64,000 nt of DNA from Branchiostoma lanceolatum. Its lineage: Eukaryota > Chordata > Leptocardii > Amphioxiformes > Branchiostomatidae. Positions 23,840-36,600 of the stretch are shown piece by piece (position 1 is the first letter of the stretch; the number at the start of each line of letters is the position of its first letter). The position numbers and the translations under genes are program-made. The notes below the pieces were generated by a model. It saw only the letters and a list, made by a program, of their open reading frames with translations. It was not told where the DNA came from and did no database searches. The stretch lies in the NCBI RefSeq assembly GCF_035083965.1, contig NC_089730.1, positions 18,414,242 through 18,478,241 of the forward strand, read 5' to 3'.

Positions 23840-24559
23840 GTCATGACTGTAAAATTTAAGGTCTTTTGCGATTCTCAGTACGCATGAGCGAGGTCAAAGA
23901 TAAGGCCTGACTTGTAAGCTATTGTCGTCTTGAGCATTGTCTTGATTCGCAGTCATAACAATATGTCTAGACATGTTTTGTTTATGTCTCAGGGACCTTC
24001 ACCTTTGAAACAGTACCCGCAATACACAACGATTGGCATGCGTATTGGAATTGCTATTGACCTTATAGTTTGGTCGCACTTCACCTATGGCATATCAGTA
24101 GTACAGACCCTGAAAAGGATTTTAGGGACTGGGGACCACATAATAAACCATCACTATAATGAAAGAAGTCAGAAATCATGTTTTATCAACAAAGTGCAAA
24201 CATAATTGACTACAAGATCAATAACAACCATGACAACACTTGTTGTAAGCATTGGCATTTGCGGATACCTCCTTATATAATTTCACCTTATAAACTTTAA
24301 GAGCTGTTTATACAGCATGATTTACTTAACTTGCGTTCATGATCTGAAGAAATTGCTGTACAGACAAGAAGATAAATGGGGAGGGGGGCATGCCCCAGAA
24401 TCTTGCATGTCAATATTTAGAGCATGTTATTGGCACAGAAACAACTTTTATATTGTTAGCTATTACACAGGTATATCTGATATGTCAGTTAACGAAAAAT
24501 CGGCGAATAAACGGAAAGAATACCTCATAAAACTGTATTTTTTTTCCTTCCAAAATATG
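23840..24559. other. TRUB2 5' flank, no gene recognised
   Basis: No exon with protein similarity was found. A non-coding TRUB2 first exon may lie here or in the promoter-like segment that follows. Confidence 0.35.
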
Positions 24560-24990
24560 TTTACGAATACACGGGCGCCGCCATGTTTGCCGCACTGCCT
24601 GACGGGAAGTCTAAGCACTTTTTCGCTTTTTAACGTTACAAACAATCACCATACGTCATATCTTAGCATAGTATGGGAAATTTGAATAATTTTTGCATAC
24701 CAATATGCTGCTGTGATCTGTTTTGGTATATCCTCGTGAAATCTTTTGTAATCCGGAATTCAAATTTTGGGAACGTGACGTCATTACAAAATCGACCAAT
24801 CAGCGTCTGTCCTGGGGCGTCCCAGCTGTAGCGGTAAAGAACAACCTCAGGAGGTGTGTAGGAGGTGTAGGGCGGTGTTTGGGGCCAAAACCGGCCAGTT
24901 TTGGGCGTCTGGGAGGCTTTTCTGCACCGACTGACAGCGCCAAGAAGATTATCTGGTATCTAGAAGAGTCCAAACACACCCGAGGTAAGT
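24560..24990 (+). promoter_or_regulatory. Promoter-like segment with CRE, CCAAT box and an orphan splice donor
   Basis: TGACGTCA at 24776-24783 is followed by CGACCAATCAGCG (CCAAT box) at about 24793. GC-rich sequence then ends at a strong donor, CACACCCGAG|GTAAGTG, at 24984/24985. The segment lies about 0.8 kb beyond the TRUB2 start codon in the opposite direction. It could carry a non-coding first exon of a plus-strand transcript (ODF2 is the next plus gene) and also drive TRUB2. This is inference; no transcript evidence is available. Confidence 0.4.
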
Positions 24991-25461
24991 GTGGTGACCT
25001 TCGCGCCGCCCCGAACTGTGTATTCTCCAGGGTGAAAGTGATCGATCAAAGTTAGACACCGCCATCGGGTCACCTTCAGATAACCTGGTCTCGCCCCGTT
25101 TCCATGGCAATATATCTGCAAAATCGAACGTTATTTGAACGGGATTTAGATCTCATAATTACTGTGCCGACCTTGATCTTGTAGGGAATTTGAATGCACT
25201 TGGCGTATGGTTTTGCGTTGGCCAGACGACACACCCATCCTCATATGATTCTTCGCGTTGGCGTTGTCTGCAGTCGTGTACTGAGTTAGTGGTGGCGCCA
25301 GCAGAGAATCACAAAATATTAATATTTTCCTCTTCTAGTTCATTTCCTACAAGCTGCTAGCTTTCAAAATTGCCAAAAAGACTTTGGAATGTGAAGTATT
25401 TATGTATTTAATTACCATTATCTGTAAATAAATTGCACAGTTCCGGTGTAATGGTACAACA

Positions 25462-26530
25462 ATGAATGAAAGACCTTTATTGTGCATTCATGCCCCGAGG
25501 GGCTAGGTACAGGTCGTCTAACTTAACACATGGAACATACAAGGACATAATACAACAATACAAGCTGTAAACATATAGTGTAGACAAAACGTGTTATTAA
25601 ACTAAGCTAGTCCAGTAGAGTCGACTTCTTCTCGCTTCTTTGTACATGTGTAAATATATGAGCAGACAATATTTCTAATACAAGGATTATCCAGGCGTAA
25701 TAAATATATGAATTTGTCTGTTGCATTAAGATATTCGAAATATGGGAATTTTTCTTTAATAAGGTTAAAAAATACACTTCTTTCGCTATCGTATAATTTA
25801 CAGTCTAGGACGAAGTGTTGCTCATCTTCTACTCGATTTAAATTACAATGTTGACAAAGTCTATGTTGTAGAGGCGTGCGGTTGTGCCTTCCTGTTTCGA
25901 CATGTAATCTGTGACAGCTAACCCGGAGTTTAGTAGTAGCCACTCTGTGTTTGATGTTGCTAATGGATAAATACTCTTCTTCTTTATACAATGACTTAAA
26001 CAGACGGTACGTTCGGAGTTTGTTGCTGTAAGATTTATCCCTGTTATCGTTGTGAATTTCGGCTGAGAATGTTTGAATATAGATGTCTTTTAATCGTTGA
26101 CTAATGGAGTTAATGATATGTGAGAAATTTGTTGCTAAGGATACTTGTGGGCTCCAAACAAAGGCATAACCGCATTCCTCTAGCATGTTACGGACACCGG
26201 ACGCCCAGCATTTTTTGCCATTGGCTTCTAATTGAAGTTGGCATAACAGGGCGTCGGCTTGTAAACTGTCAGCTGGTACGTTGTGGCGCATCCTAAGAAA
26301 GCATTTAATAACAATGCCAAAGACAAACAACGTGTTTGCGGGGTGCTTGTCTTTGTTACGTTCCATCAACAATCTAAACGGCCCTAAATGTTTTCTTAAT
26401 GATTTTGTGGTAATCCAAATTCCAACGCATCGTATCAACAACTTGATGTTCATCTAGGGCAATCGATTTAGCGAAGGGGAAATTTTGAAACGATGATGTG
26501 CTAAAAGGGAGCGGTCTAAACTGGATGTAA
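25462..26530 (-). mobile_element. LINE fragment, reverse-transcriptase C-terminal region
   Basis: The open frame 25602-26453 reads as the end of a LINE ORF2, with KLRVSCHRLHVETGRHNR, LCQHCNLNRVEDEQHFVLDC (a CCHC-like tail) and stop. The 3' end at 25462-25520 carries AATAAAGGTC and ATTC repeats, like 6430-6530. Upstream of 26453 the frame is shifted, so the copy is decayed and 5'-truncated. Confidence 0.85.
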
Positions 26531-26540
26531 AGGAATCCTA

Positions 26541-27184
26541 GTCAACTCGCCCCAAGTCCAACTCGCCCCAACTATTTACTACCAACTCGCCCCAAATTAG
26601 TGCTTATCAAACTTGGTCTTATACTGATTTTATATGCATGACTCCTACTTCTGAATATTACTTTACATTTTAACAAACCTCGTGACTCTAATTTAACATA
26701 TTTTTTTCGCTGGGCACGTATTAGCAACGAACTCGAGATTCGCTGGCGGACCCGGTTGGCATGTCGGCCCGCCGTGTCACCATGCACGGCCGCTAGCTAT
26801 AGTCTCAAGCATGGCGATCCGAAAGACTGTTGGCTTACCGTATGTGCTAGGAAACTAAGCGTCTTTGAGCATATACTTGAATCATAATTTGAGTCAGCAG
26901 TGAGCCATGCTTGAGATTAAAGCGAGCGGGCGCAGGTCCCGGTGAACCCGGCGTGCCGCTCGCTACCTGACCCGCCGACGCCCCCGGCATTCATGGGTGT
27001 TAAATGCCGAACAGAGAAGAGAATGTTAAGATTTAAGTCACGAAACTTTGTTAGCATGTAAAGCAATATTTAGAAGTAGGATATATGCATATAAAACCAA
27101 GTTTAATAAGCCCTGATTAATATATAGAATTGGGGCGAGTTGGTCGTAAATAGTTGGGGCGAGTTGGACTTGGGGCGAGTTGAC
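26541..27184. mobile_element. 644-bp fold-back element with TIRs of repeated AACTCGCCCC
   Basis: Left end GTCAACTCGCCCCAAGTCC then AACTCGCCCCAACTATTTAC; the right end is its reverse complement. The motif AACTCGCCCCAA occurs three times at each end. Inverted similarity continues inside (AAACTTGGTCTTATA against TATAAAACCAAGTTT; CTCAAGCATGGC against GCCATGCTTGAG). No transposase is present. It abuts the LINE fragment. Confidence 0.88.
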
Positions 27185-27525
27185 CTGTTACCGATGTAAA
27201 GCATCCTACCTGACTGTAGACTCTACTCTACTCTATTTATTTATTTATTTAAAAAAAAAAAACATGCCCTGCACTACTTGTTTGTACATTTGTAAGTCAG
27301 CATGGTATTTAGAAACGTCCAGTTTGTGCTGATTTCTTTTCATGCAATCTTTGATTTTTGCATAATTTTTTCTACAGACTGAATGTGTGAAACTGTTTTA
27401 CAGCGTTTAAAATGCTTTTACTTAGCTTACTGCCACTGCCTCAGTAACACTAGCAGGCTGCCTTGAATTGATTAACTGACAATAGTGACATACACAGACT
27501 TTGGGCAGTGGCACCACTTACTAAT

Positions 27526-27699
27526 GTCTTCAAGCTGAAAGTTGTACTGAGACAGAGTAGTACTGTGTTAGTGTGTATATTCACCTGGAATATTCACCTT
27601 GAAGCTCAGCCAGTCTTCAAGCTGAAAGTTGTACTGAGACAGAGTAGTACTGTGTTAGTGTGTATATTCACCTGGAATATTCACCTTGAAGCTCAGCCA
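27526..27699. repeat. 87-bp direct tandem duplication
   Basis: Two apparently identical units start at 27526 and 27613 (GTCTTCAAGCTGAAAGTTGT). The perfect match implies a recent duplication or an assembly artefact. Confidence 0.92.
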
Positions 27700-29554
27700 G
27701 TAGGTAATAAGCCCTGCAACAGTCACCACGGCTAGTACTCTGTTAGACTTAGAGCAATGAGGCTGTCAAAAAACTCCATTCCAGGACTCAAAATCATATT
27801 TTGAAATCATTATTTTTGGTCAGGTAACATTAGTCCGCACATATATTTTGTTAATGTAGATGTAACTAATAATTGATAAATGTACTCATTGGTCATTTGG
27901 TTCAAGACTACAAAAACATCTTGCTCCACTTTGCAATCTTAGGACTATCTGGTTTAATAGATATCTTCCTGACAGTGTGTTTTAAAATAAATCTATTCTC
28001 CACAGAAGTTGATGCAAACTTAAATATGTAATTGATTACCAATAAAGCTTGACAAAGAAAAATAGCCGCTTTTATTAATATAATAGACAAAGTAGATGTA
28101 CATGTATCTATAGCCCCAGGGCTAGTGCTGAATAATTCAGGTAGCATTATGAACAAGGGACTATAAACACATGTAAAATGCAGCTCTGTCCGTCAGCTAC
28201 CTGTCGCTCCTGACAGATGCCGGACTGTGGGCAGTTCATCTTTGTTTCTACAAGGTCATGTGCAGAATATTCATGGTGGGGCGCTTTGGGGGAGAATAGC
28301 ATAAGATACGAAGTTGTCGTTATGACATTTTTTGTTTGTTTCAATACCTGTACACTACACTGTACATACTAGTAATATTAGGTATTCCAACCAAAATTTC
28401 AGAGACACAGTACAATGCAGATTTTTACTGTTTCTGAAAGAGCTGATCAAGAGAAGTAAAATACTTTTTAAATGAAGCAAATATCTTGAACGGTTGCTGA
28501 GATATGGCTCCTTGAAGTTGCCAAAATCTGTCCTCACAAACGGCCGGCCGCGCGTTAAACATGAAAATGAACAAAAATGCCTTTTTTGAGGGGTGATAAA
28601 AAGGTAAGTAAAGGCTGAAAAGCTTATTCTATCTTATAGACTTGTAATATGGACTACTTAGAATGACTCCATAAGGTCTCAAACTTTGATATCATTCTAT
28701 TATGTTTTTTTTCACAGGGTCAAAGTATGCTTCTCACACCAAATTACTCAGGTGGCAGCGTGACCTTTGACCCCTGGAGAAGGAAAAATCCTCCAAAGTT
28801 CACACAACTGTATCATTTCACAGGAGCAACCCTGTCTTCCAATATTTCACACACAACAACACCCACTTGTGTTCTTTAAACAAGAACAATCATCTTACCT
28901 GTACTTATTCTAAAAAATGATTAAATTAAGTGGAAACAATTCACATTTTTGGTTGCAGCCTATGGTGTTTTGCCAGTATACATCAGTATTACAGTAACTG
29001 TGCCAGGCACCGGGTGCAATGTACTTTAAGACTGAGTATGATACTTCAAATACTTTTAAAATGTACAGCATTATGTCATCTTCTATTACTAGAAAATGTT
29101 ACATCAACAGAATGTCAGCTATGTTAACTGCCTTAATAACAAGGTCAACTCAGTCAAAGTCAAAGGTAAGATTGCGTACATATGTCACATTATTTGATGA
29201 GTCATGATGTTACCATACATTAACAGCACAACTTTACACTTTCACAATACATGACATGTTTTTACTATCTTCTTTGGCTCTTTTTAACCATCAAGAGGTA
29301 AAATATTACTACGGGTAAACAATGTAAACACTGCATTTATGACACGATCAAACATTCAAGGTCAAAGGCTGTCTTCAGTAAACACAACGTACACAGATTT
29401 CTTGGATGTACATGCACATAGTTTTACTTGATTTATCTAATCATCAGTTGATACAATGTACACAACCTTTTATAAAAACAAGCTTACTTTTAACCCTTTT
29501 CTATGATAGCAACTGTCGTTACTATTTATTCTTACAAACTTAATACTCAGTCAG
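27700..29554. other. Intergenic stretch, nothing recognised
   Basis: Only short open frames without family resemblance and simple AT-rich sequence were seen. Confidence 0.4.
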
Positions 29555-31477
29555 TTAGTGGAACTGGCTGCATAACTTGTCAACTTTCAGTTTGTCCTCC
29601 ACCATCCAATATCTCCCTCCACTTATTGGCGTGACATCTACATTCTTCAAGACAAACTTCTTCTCCACTGGTCTTATATCAGCGACATCTGGGAGTTGCC
29701 AGTTGGTACATTCCTCCTGAAAAATACATTCTTTTGCTTTTAGTTATGTTAGTCCATCTGCATCAATGACGATCTATCCTAGTACAATGTACCACACCAT
29801 CGTTCCACTGATTTGTATCACATATTTGTTTCTCAACTTATGACAGTCAAGTAAATGTGATTGTGAAGAAAGAATCAGACTGCATGTGACTGAACTCTGT
29901 AAGATACATCTAGAAAATCTGGAGTTAAGATTTGAACAAACAGATAAATACCTGCAACTGGATGAAAGAAGGTAAGTGTCACTGTTTCAACACCCTCTTC
30001 TACCACTGATCATGGGTACCAGGTTGGCTTGTCGTGGAGGTCGCTGTACCACACTGCGACAAACTCACCGGGTCAGTAGGACACTGGCTCTTGATAGTAC
30101 TCGAGACAAGAATATAATATTTCAGGTAAGTACAGCAGTTTTATGATTTTTGCTACTCTACCTAGACCAGCAAAGTCAAGCAAAACACCCCATGGCACAA
30201 AAAGCACTGAAACAATTAAAGTTTAATTTCTGAACTTGCTTGTGCACAGTTGCCTTTGCTTTTGTTCCAAGCTCTGGGAATTGCTTTCTGTGCCATGCTG
30301 TAAAGTGATCCCAGGTGTACTTGTCACTTTTGTCTATCAGCGATACTACCTCTAAAACACCTGCAACTGTGTCAGATGGGAACTTCCTGCCAGGTGAGTC
30401 CAACAGACTCTCCAGTGTTTTACCTGACAAGGAAAATACGAACGGTTTTATCAATAACTTATCTGCATACTGGCAATTATAATCTTTTTTGTTATCGATG
30501 GTCATGAAAGTTACTTTGAACTTAATTATTCAATAACAACTTCCTAAATACCGTTGTAAGTTAAATGTAGCTTTCCTGTGATCACATCCAACCAGAAACC
30601 AATTAGTGGCTTAGCGACTGAAAATTATTTCTCGTTGCCCCTTTTTATTTACTCTCGTCAATAAACAAGTTCATAAATATTTTGAAAAAATTGGGCATAG
30701 GTTCGACGCTATGACCCCTAACCGGGGGCCAGCGGTGCCATCAAGTTCAACATATGAAAAAATACCCAAGTATTTTCCACTTGGAACTTGAGGCAAGGAA
30801 CATTTTTTTCCTAAAAACAAGACTTAAATGCTGTAAAGAAATGTTCATGCAAAGTCAACAAATGATAAAAATACACAATGTTATTGTATTTTCCACTTGG
30901 AACTTAAGGCAAGTAACATTCTTCATCAAAAAAATTCTTACAGAAAGTTGAATTCTGTGAGACTTTTCAGAGATAATACTGCAATGGAATTTTTGGAAAA
31001 ATTGGGCATAGGTTCGACGCTATGACCCCTAACCGGGGGCCAGCGGTGCCATCAAGTTCGACAAATGAAAAAAATACACAAGGTATTTCCCACTTGGAAC
31101 CTGAGGCAAGTAATATTCTTTCATAGAAAAAAAATTACAGAACCTTAGATACTGATATGGAATTCAAAAAAAAAAAATTGGGCATAGGTTTCACACTAAG
31201 TTATAACCTTCAAGTTCAACAATCAAGAAACACAATGTATTTTAACTTGTGGCAAGTAACACTCTTTCATTAATGCTATGACCACTAGAAAAAATGCTAA
31301 AATACAGTCAAGCATTTCAATCAGCTGCAAGCCATAACAGTACACATACAATGTATGCACTCTCTTATCTATTTATTAACTTCTTGTATGAAAGTTGCAA
31401 AAAAAATACCATTCAAACTGTATGTCAGCACACCAAAATGCACAAAATTCTAGTTTACCTTGAAATTCCGGCTCCAT
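29555..31477 (-). CDS. Unrecognised protein gene with an apparently decayed middle exon
   Basis: Exon 31459-31477 (MEPEFQ) sits next to a CpG-rich promoter. Exon 30236-30423 (GKTLESLLDSPGRKFPSD..., YTWDHFTAWHRKQFPEL) and exon 29555-29716 (EECTNWQLPDVADI, KKFVLKNVDVTP, stop) join in phase to give 122 aa. The donor after the second exon (CAA|GTTCAG) is weak. Between them, the minus strand at about 29952-30113 reads EPVSY-stop-PGEFVAVWYSD...TWYP-stop-SVVEEG...TFFHPVAG. This belongs to a layout seen in many uncharacterised invertebrate proteins, where a WYPG..VE...F.HP segment precedes a W..PD..D.. VL segment. It carries two in-frame TGA codons and cannot join the last exon in frame. The gene may be a pseudogene or may skip this exon. 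No function is assigned. Confidence 0.45.
30681..31210. repeat. Tandem repeat, period about 311 bp, 2.5 copies
   Basis: TTGGGCATAGGTTCGACGCT starts at 30691 and 31002, and a partial copy at 31179. TTTCCACTTGGAACTTGAGG recurs inside. It lies in the first intron of the minus-strand gene ending at 29555. Confidence 0.85.
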
Positions 31478-31489
31478 GGTGTAGAAAAC

Positions 31490-32115
31490 AATTCATTTGT
31501 GCCGCTCTATGGGCAAACTGCGCTCTAGCAGACGACGCGCAAGCTTGATTTTCGCGCGCTGGCGCGACGCGCGCGAAACGTAAACAAACCCTTTGTTTGC
31601 CTCAGTAAAATGGAGCTCGCGATTCGCGGACGTACATTCAAGGGAGAAACCGATTACATCATCAGAAAGCTCTGTTTTCTGCCGTTATTTTGACACCGGT
31701 GACAACTATGAACGGCTAAAATTTTACGTTCGTTTTAGAAAATGAAAATTTCAAAAATTTTTGAATCGCCGTTTCTACCCCGAATTTTCATGGTGTGTAG
31801 TTGTCACCGGTATCATTTTAAAGCTCGTAATCTGCTCTTGAATATGATGCTAGTTTTACTCTACTGGTGCAGAGGACGGCAACGCGCAGGCGCCGTAAAC
31901 AAGGGAGTTTCCCCGGGCGCTGCAGACAAAATGGTGCCCGCGTTCGGCGAGGCGCGCGCCCCGGCCCACTCCGAGCCGTTTTCAACGGCCAATTTCTGGA
32001 GTTTTCGGGATCGTAGAACCCCAAGACCCACATTTCTGGAGAGACAAGTTTATATGCTTCATTTCCATGTACAACACGGCTATTTTAGGGGAATTATCTT
32101 TGCGCCGCGAACATG
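31490..32115. promoter_or_regulatory. CpG-rich, probably divergent promoter
   Basis: The segment is dense in CG (GCGCGCTGGCGCGACGCGCG near 31550; more at 31870-31990) in an otherwise AT-rich setting. It lies directly upstream of the minus-strand MEPEFQ start codon at 31477 and about 1.5 kb before the ODF2 start exon, whose ATG follows an acceptor and so needs an upstream non-coding exon. An inverted pair, GACACCGGTGACAAC at 31691 and GTTGTCACCGGTATC at 31799, flanks its centre. The open frame at 31931-32170 is not similar to any family I know. Confidence 0.5.
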
Positions 32116-33614
32116 GAAAGATGGTAACAAATTTCACTGTCAGCCATGCGGTAGAACATTTTCGCTGTAGCGTTGGAATACCTAGTAATATTTTCCTAAT
32201 TTGCGCTCTTTCTAAATTATAACTGTGTAGAAAATATCATAACAACTCAAATATCTTATGATTAACGCTCGACTTGAATTTGGAGTCCTGAAACAAATTT
32301 GAAAATTGACCAAAATTATTAATTCACATTTAAAGAATTGCAATTTTTTTCTGATTTTTTCACAGAAAACCCCATCCCAGGCCCAAATATACAAGTGCAC
32401 TTGTAGGGCAGCTACCCTAACATATGGCATCAATCATAAACTTAATCATAATCAAGGCAAATGTTCCTGCCATATAGATCCAAAATCCCAGTCAAGCAAC
32501 TTACTTCATTGATGAGACCATCTGTAACATTTTAATTAGTTCGATACCAACATGCAGACTATTACTACTATTAGTCTTTGTCCTTCACCTGGAGTTCCTG
32601 ACGTGTTGATGGTTCCTCATGTAATCCTTATGGATGTTGGAATATCCAGAAAATAAGCTAGTTGATAACATAAAATTGCCAAATGACATCCGGATCAGAT
32701 TATGTTGCCATATTTAGAAGGACTGCATCATTAAAATTATGTGTGATATATTATTATGATGGCTAAGTATTAGCCTATTAGTGTTACTGTGTATTGGTAT
32801 AAGGAATACCTTCAAGAAATAAAAGAAAATATATCTTTCTTATAAAACAATTCCATGTTCACTTTGTACCTGTTGGCCTGAGTTAAAATGGTCTACAGGC
32901 ACTAGAGGGTGCCTAATTATTTCCAGATGAAGCCTACATGGCGCCCCTGGCTGACTCATAAATGATATTCACGGTCGTTTAATGCTGCAAGGTTGACGAT
33001 CTTTACTTGCAGGGAGGAAAAGTTGGGATGAGCACAATCCCCCCATTACTGACGTCTAGGGAGGTGGGATTACGTTGTATTTGGTGACTGCCACAGGCTC
33101 TCCACACTGTGGAGTCCACAGTATATCTTACTGTAGAGGAAGTCTGAACCTCTGTGGCTGTGGGACTTTTGATGGATGACAAGTACATGCCACGTCTCCA
33201 AAGTTCCACGTGGGGGGGGGGGATCGGTCACTACCACAGATCATCCATCCAATATTTGCAGTTGAAGTATGTTCTACATGTATACAGGTGTGAGGAAAGA
33301 GATGGAAAAGAAAATTACTAATAAAAAATGTATAATTTTTTAGCATCTGAATTCTGATTCTCAGTCTCACTCACATATTCTGTACATGTGAAATATAGTG
33401 TAAGAATAATCTAACGGCAAAGCCTTTTGCATAATTATGTGTGTTTGTTAGTCAATTATACCTTCCGATCAAGTCTGAAAGGTTTATACAAAAGAATGTA
33501 ATTTCTTGTATCATATCTTTCCTCTTTGGTAATTATCAGGACACATACATGTGTGTTGGTTACACAATTGCACAATCTCTATGTAATCATTTGTATTTTT
33601 TCCCCTCCCATCAG

Positions 33615-36600
33615 ATGATGTCCCTTGATGACGGGCGGACGTCCCCGATCCACGTTCACGTTGATGAGGAGACACCTGTTCACGTGCACGTCAAGAAGGG
33701 GAAGAAATCCGCCACTGCAAAGGCTGTGGATGTACGTATTAATTACTAAGTGCTATACATGGTATATGTAATGGAGTAAGTATGATTTTAGATACTCAAC
33801 TTCTTTTCAAGAGCTGAGTTACACATGTCAATGCAGGTTAGACATCCAGGAAATAATCTCCAAGCAGATGTCAAGTTGAAATTCAATCGTACTGTGTTCT
33901 GAGCAGCCAGCTTTTCTGGCAGTCTGCAACCCGTGTCCCACGAAAACGTGCGATTGTCGGTAGGTATACGGTGGTGCACCCCAACATCTGCTTGGAGACA
34001 AGGCTTATGAGCTCGAACAAAGTTTGAGCCAGAGAGTATTTAGCCAAAAAAATGACCCTGATGAGAATTGATGAAAACAGATGGTGTGGCTCCCGAAGCC
34101 AGCAGTGGAAATTTAAATACCCCTTGACTTGGTAAAAGCTGCATTAACGTTAAACTGTAAGGGTAAGCCAGCTGTTATGCCCTTGGCACACGTGTCCTGC
34201 TGTAATTTTAAGATAAGAGCCTTTTACTTTTAGGCTTAAAACCTCAAATGATGAAATAGATCATGCTGAAGGTTTTAATGGGAATCTGCCCAGTTGATGT
34301 ATCATAAGTGGACAGACCCAAAAACTTAATATTCTTTCTAAGCCATATAGAACAGAGAAAGTGGCAGGAAAAATGAATGAAATAGATAGACTAGACTATT
34401 TAATAAATTTTGTCTCGAACTTAAAAACATTAAACCATGATGTCAGAAGATTAGAGAGCAGAAATGTGATGTCTTAATACAATATCTGTAAAAAATTGAA
34501 AAGTTAAAGCAAATTTGTTACTTCATTGGTCTTTAAAAGCCAAAAACAACCATTGCCCACATCTTTGCTTACAGTTAAAGTAAGGCACAGTGTTGTTGAC
34601 AGTGTGATTGACTGTCCATGGTGCAATAATGTCACAGAGAGATCCAGAGGGTAATACAGGGTAGCCTGGGTGCCATCTGATTACTACCGGGCTCCTACAC
34701 TCACTGCCCTGATTTTGTTCATGGCAGTGAGTGTATACATACATGTAGGAGCCCGGGTAGTAATCGGATGGCACCCACTGCAGGCTAATAAGAGGGGATA
34801 TTATTACCTGCTAGACATTGATCGGTGTGAGGCACAGAATTTACATTGAAATGGATGTTCAATACATGTGAAGGTCATCATGTATGCTTAGGGCTGGACT
34901 ATATGGCAAACAAATTGTATTGATTCTGCAGGGATGTCCCCAGAGTATGATCATAATGCTAATGGTGCTTTGATACATGTAAATTGCATTGAGAAATTTT
35001 AAGGAATTGTAGCTGTGTATGGCCTTGGCATTTGCTTTGAATCAACATAAGATCACCGTATATTATTTTTGAGGTTTGAAATCAGATGTAACTGAGTTGA
35101 TGAAGCAAAATGTTATGTTAAATTTAGATTTTACTGTAAGTTCCATATAATTCTGTTAGTGTATCATAAGTCTTCATTTACGTACTGAGAACTTTTGGTA
35201 GTCGGTAGTCTGACATATTTTCCCTCCATTTTGATTTCAGGGGCGCATGAAGAGGACACGGTTTGCCCGCGGTAGCACCTTCGGAGGACCCGGGAACGTC
35301 CGCCGACCGCCGTCGTCACGAGTACGTAGCCCTCCCCCACCCTCCTCCCTCGCGCGTAGCCAGAGCCCACCGGTTAAGGAGCCCTGGGTCCCGGCTCCCG
35401 GGAAATCGACACGCGGCGGGAAATATGCGTGGGAGGTACATACATTTGTATGACGTTACTGTGGGGTGTATATGGTGGTGGCCAGCATTTAGCATAGTAA
35501 TTAGTATCTGTCTGCTTTTTGTTCAGCTTTTAGATTTTTGAGTTGCTTTTAGAAAGGAGAGCGCAGACAAAAGGGTCTTTATGATAATTTAGAAAAGCGT
35601 AAACTGTAACAGGGAGTGAAGGAACCTAAACAGGCATTCCAGGATTTGTACCCAGGATTTCAAATTGTCATAGCTTTTTGCTCAATTGACCAAGGTTAAT
35701 ATCCACCACACAGCGGAAAAGGAAACATTCTCACATATCCTGATCGTTGAACCAAGCAACAAACCTGAAAACATAACAACAAGTTAATCACTTAATGATT
35801 AAGATCATTATTTCTTAGTGTAGGTGCACATAAGCTTTCAGTCTTTCATGCATATTGTATTTTGTGAAATCGCTTAATTTGCTGGTGCTGCCTGAGTTTT
35901 TTTGCTGCTGCATATGGCTTGACAGCTGACTTATCTAAGGCCTGCATATATCATCGTTTGAGAACCAATTTGAAGAGTGCCCATGACTGTTCGTTTCTGT
36001 CTCAGTCATGTCTAGACGTTGGAAAGATAAGTGATTCAAGGCACATATATACACGTAGGGTTTTGAAAGTGGTCCATTTCTAAGTGCTGTCCAAGGATGT
36101 GATACAAGATTAACATTTTACCCAATGTCCAAGACCAACACCCATCAAACAGCGAAGAAGTAAAAATTCTCACTTTCATGGCTTGTAGGCTAGCTTGCAC
36201 CACATTAATCTGTGACATTGCTTTTGATTGCTTGGCCGTCTGCCAGTTTTGTTTTACTGCACGGGCAGCGCTTATCCATTGGCTTACATCTATGCTTGGA
36301 GTGCCCATTTGAAGAATGCTGCTGTTAAATTCAGTCTCATTCCTGTCTAGACGTAAGGAAGAGAAGTGATTCAAGGCACGCAGGATGTTGAAAACAGAAT
36401 CTTAAGAGTTTAAGTCACTCACAACTACGTACAGCATATTGAATGCTTTCACACCAAAATCCACACACACGCACGCACACACATACACATGCCCATAAAC
36501 ACAGCTGTTTGGCATAGTGTTTTTAGTCAGAAACGTTTATCATATGATAATCTATTCACTTGAAATAAAGTGCCCTTAGGAAATGTCACCCATAATCTCT

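Noticed and set aside
24723-25055. 110-codon plus-strand open frame as a protein gene
   Set aside because: No family resemblance; it runs through a strong donor at 24984/24985 and lies in a promoter-like, CRE/CCAAT-bearing segment.
30014-30124. Plus-strand exon MGTRLACRGGRC... with a GTAAGTAC donor
   Set aside because: The minus strand of the same bases spells a recognisable WYP..VVEEG segment in line with the neighbouring minus-strand exons, so the plus reading is probably chance.
31742-32170. 142-codon plus-strand open frame in the CpG-rich block, ending in a CxxC-like motif
   Set aside because: GC-rich sequence gives long chance frames. No recognisable domain, no second half of a zinc site, and the opposite frames are also open.
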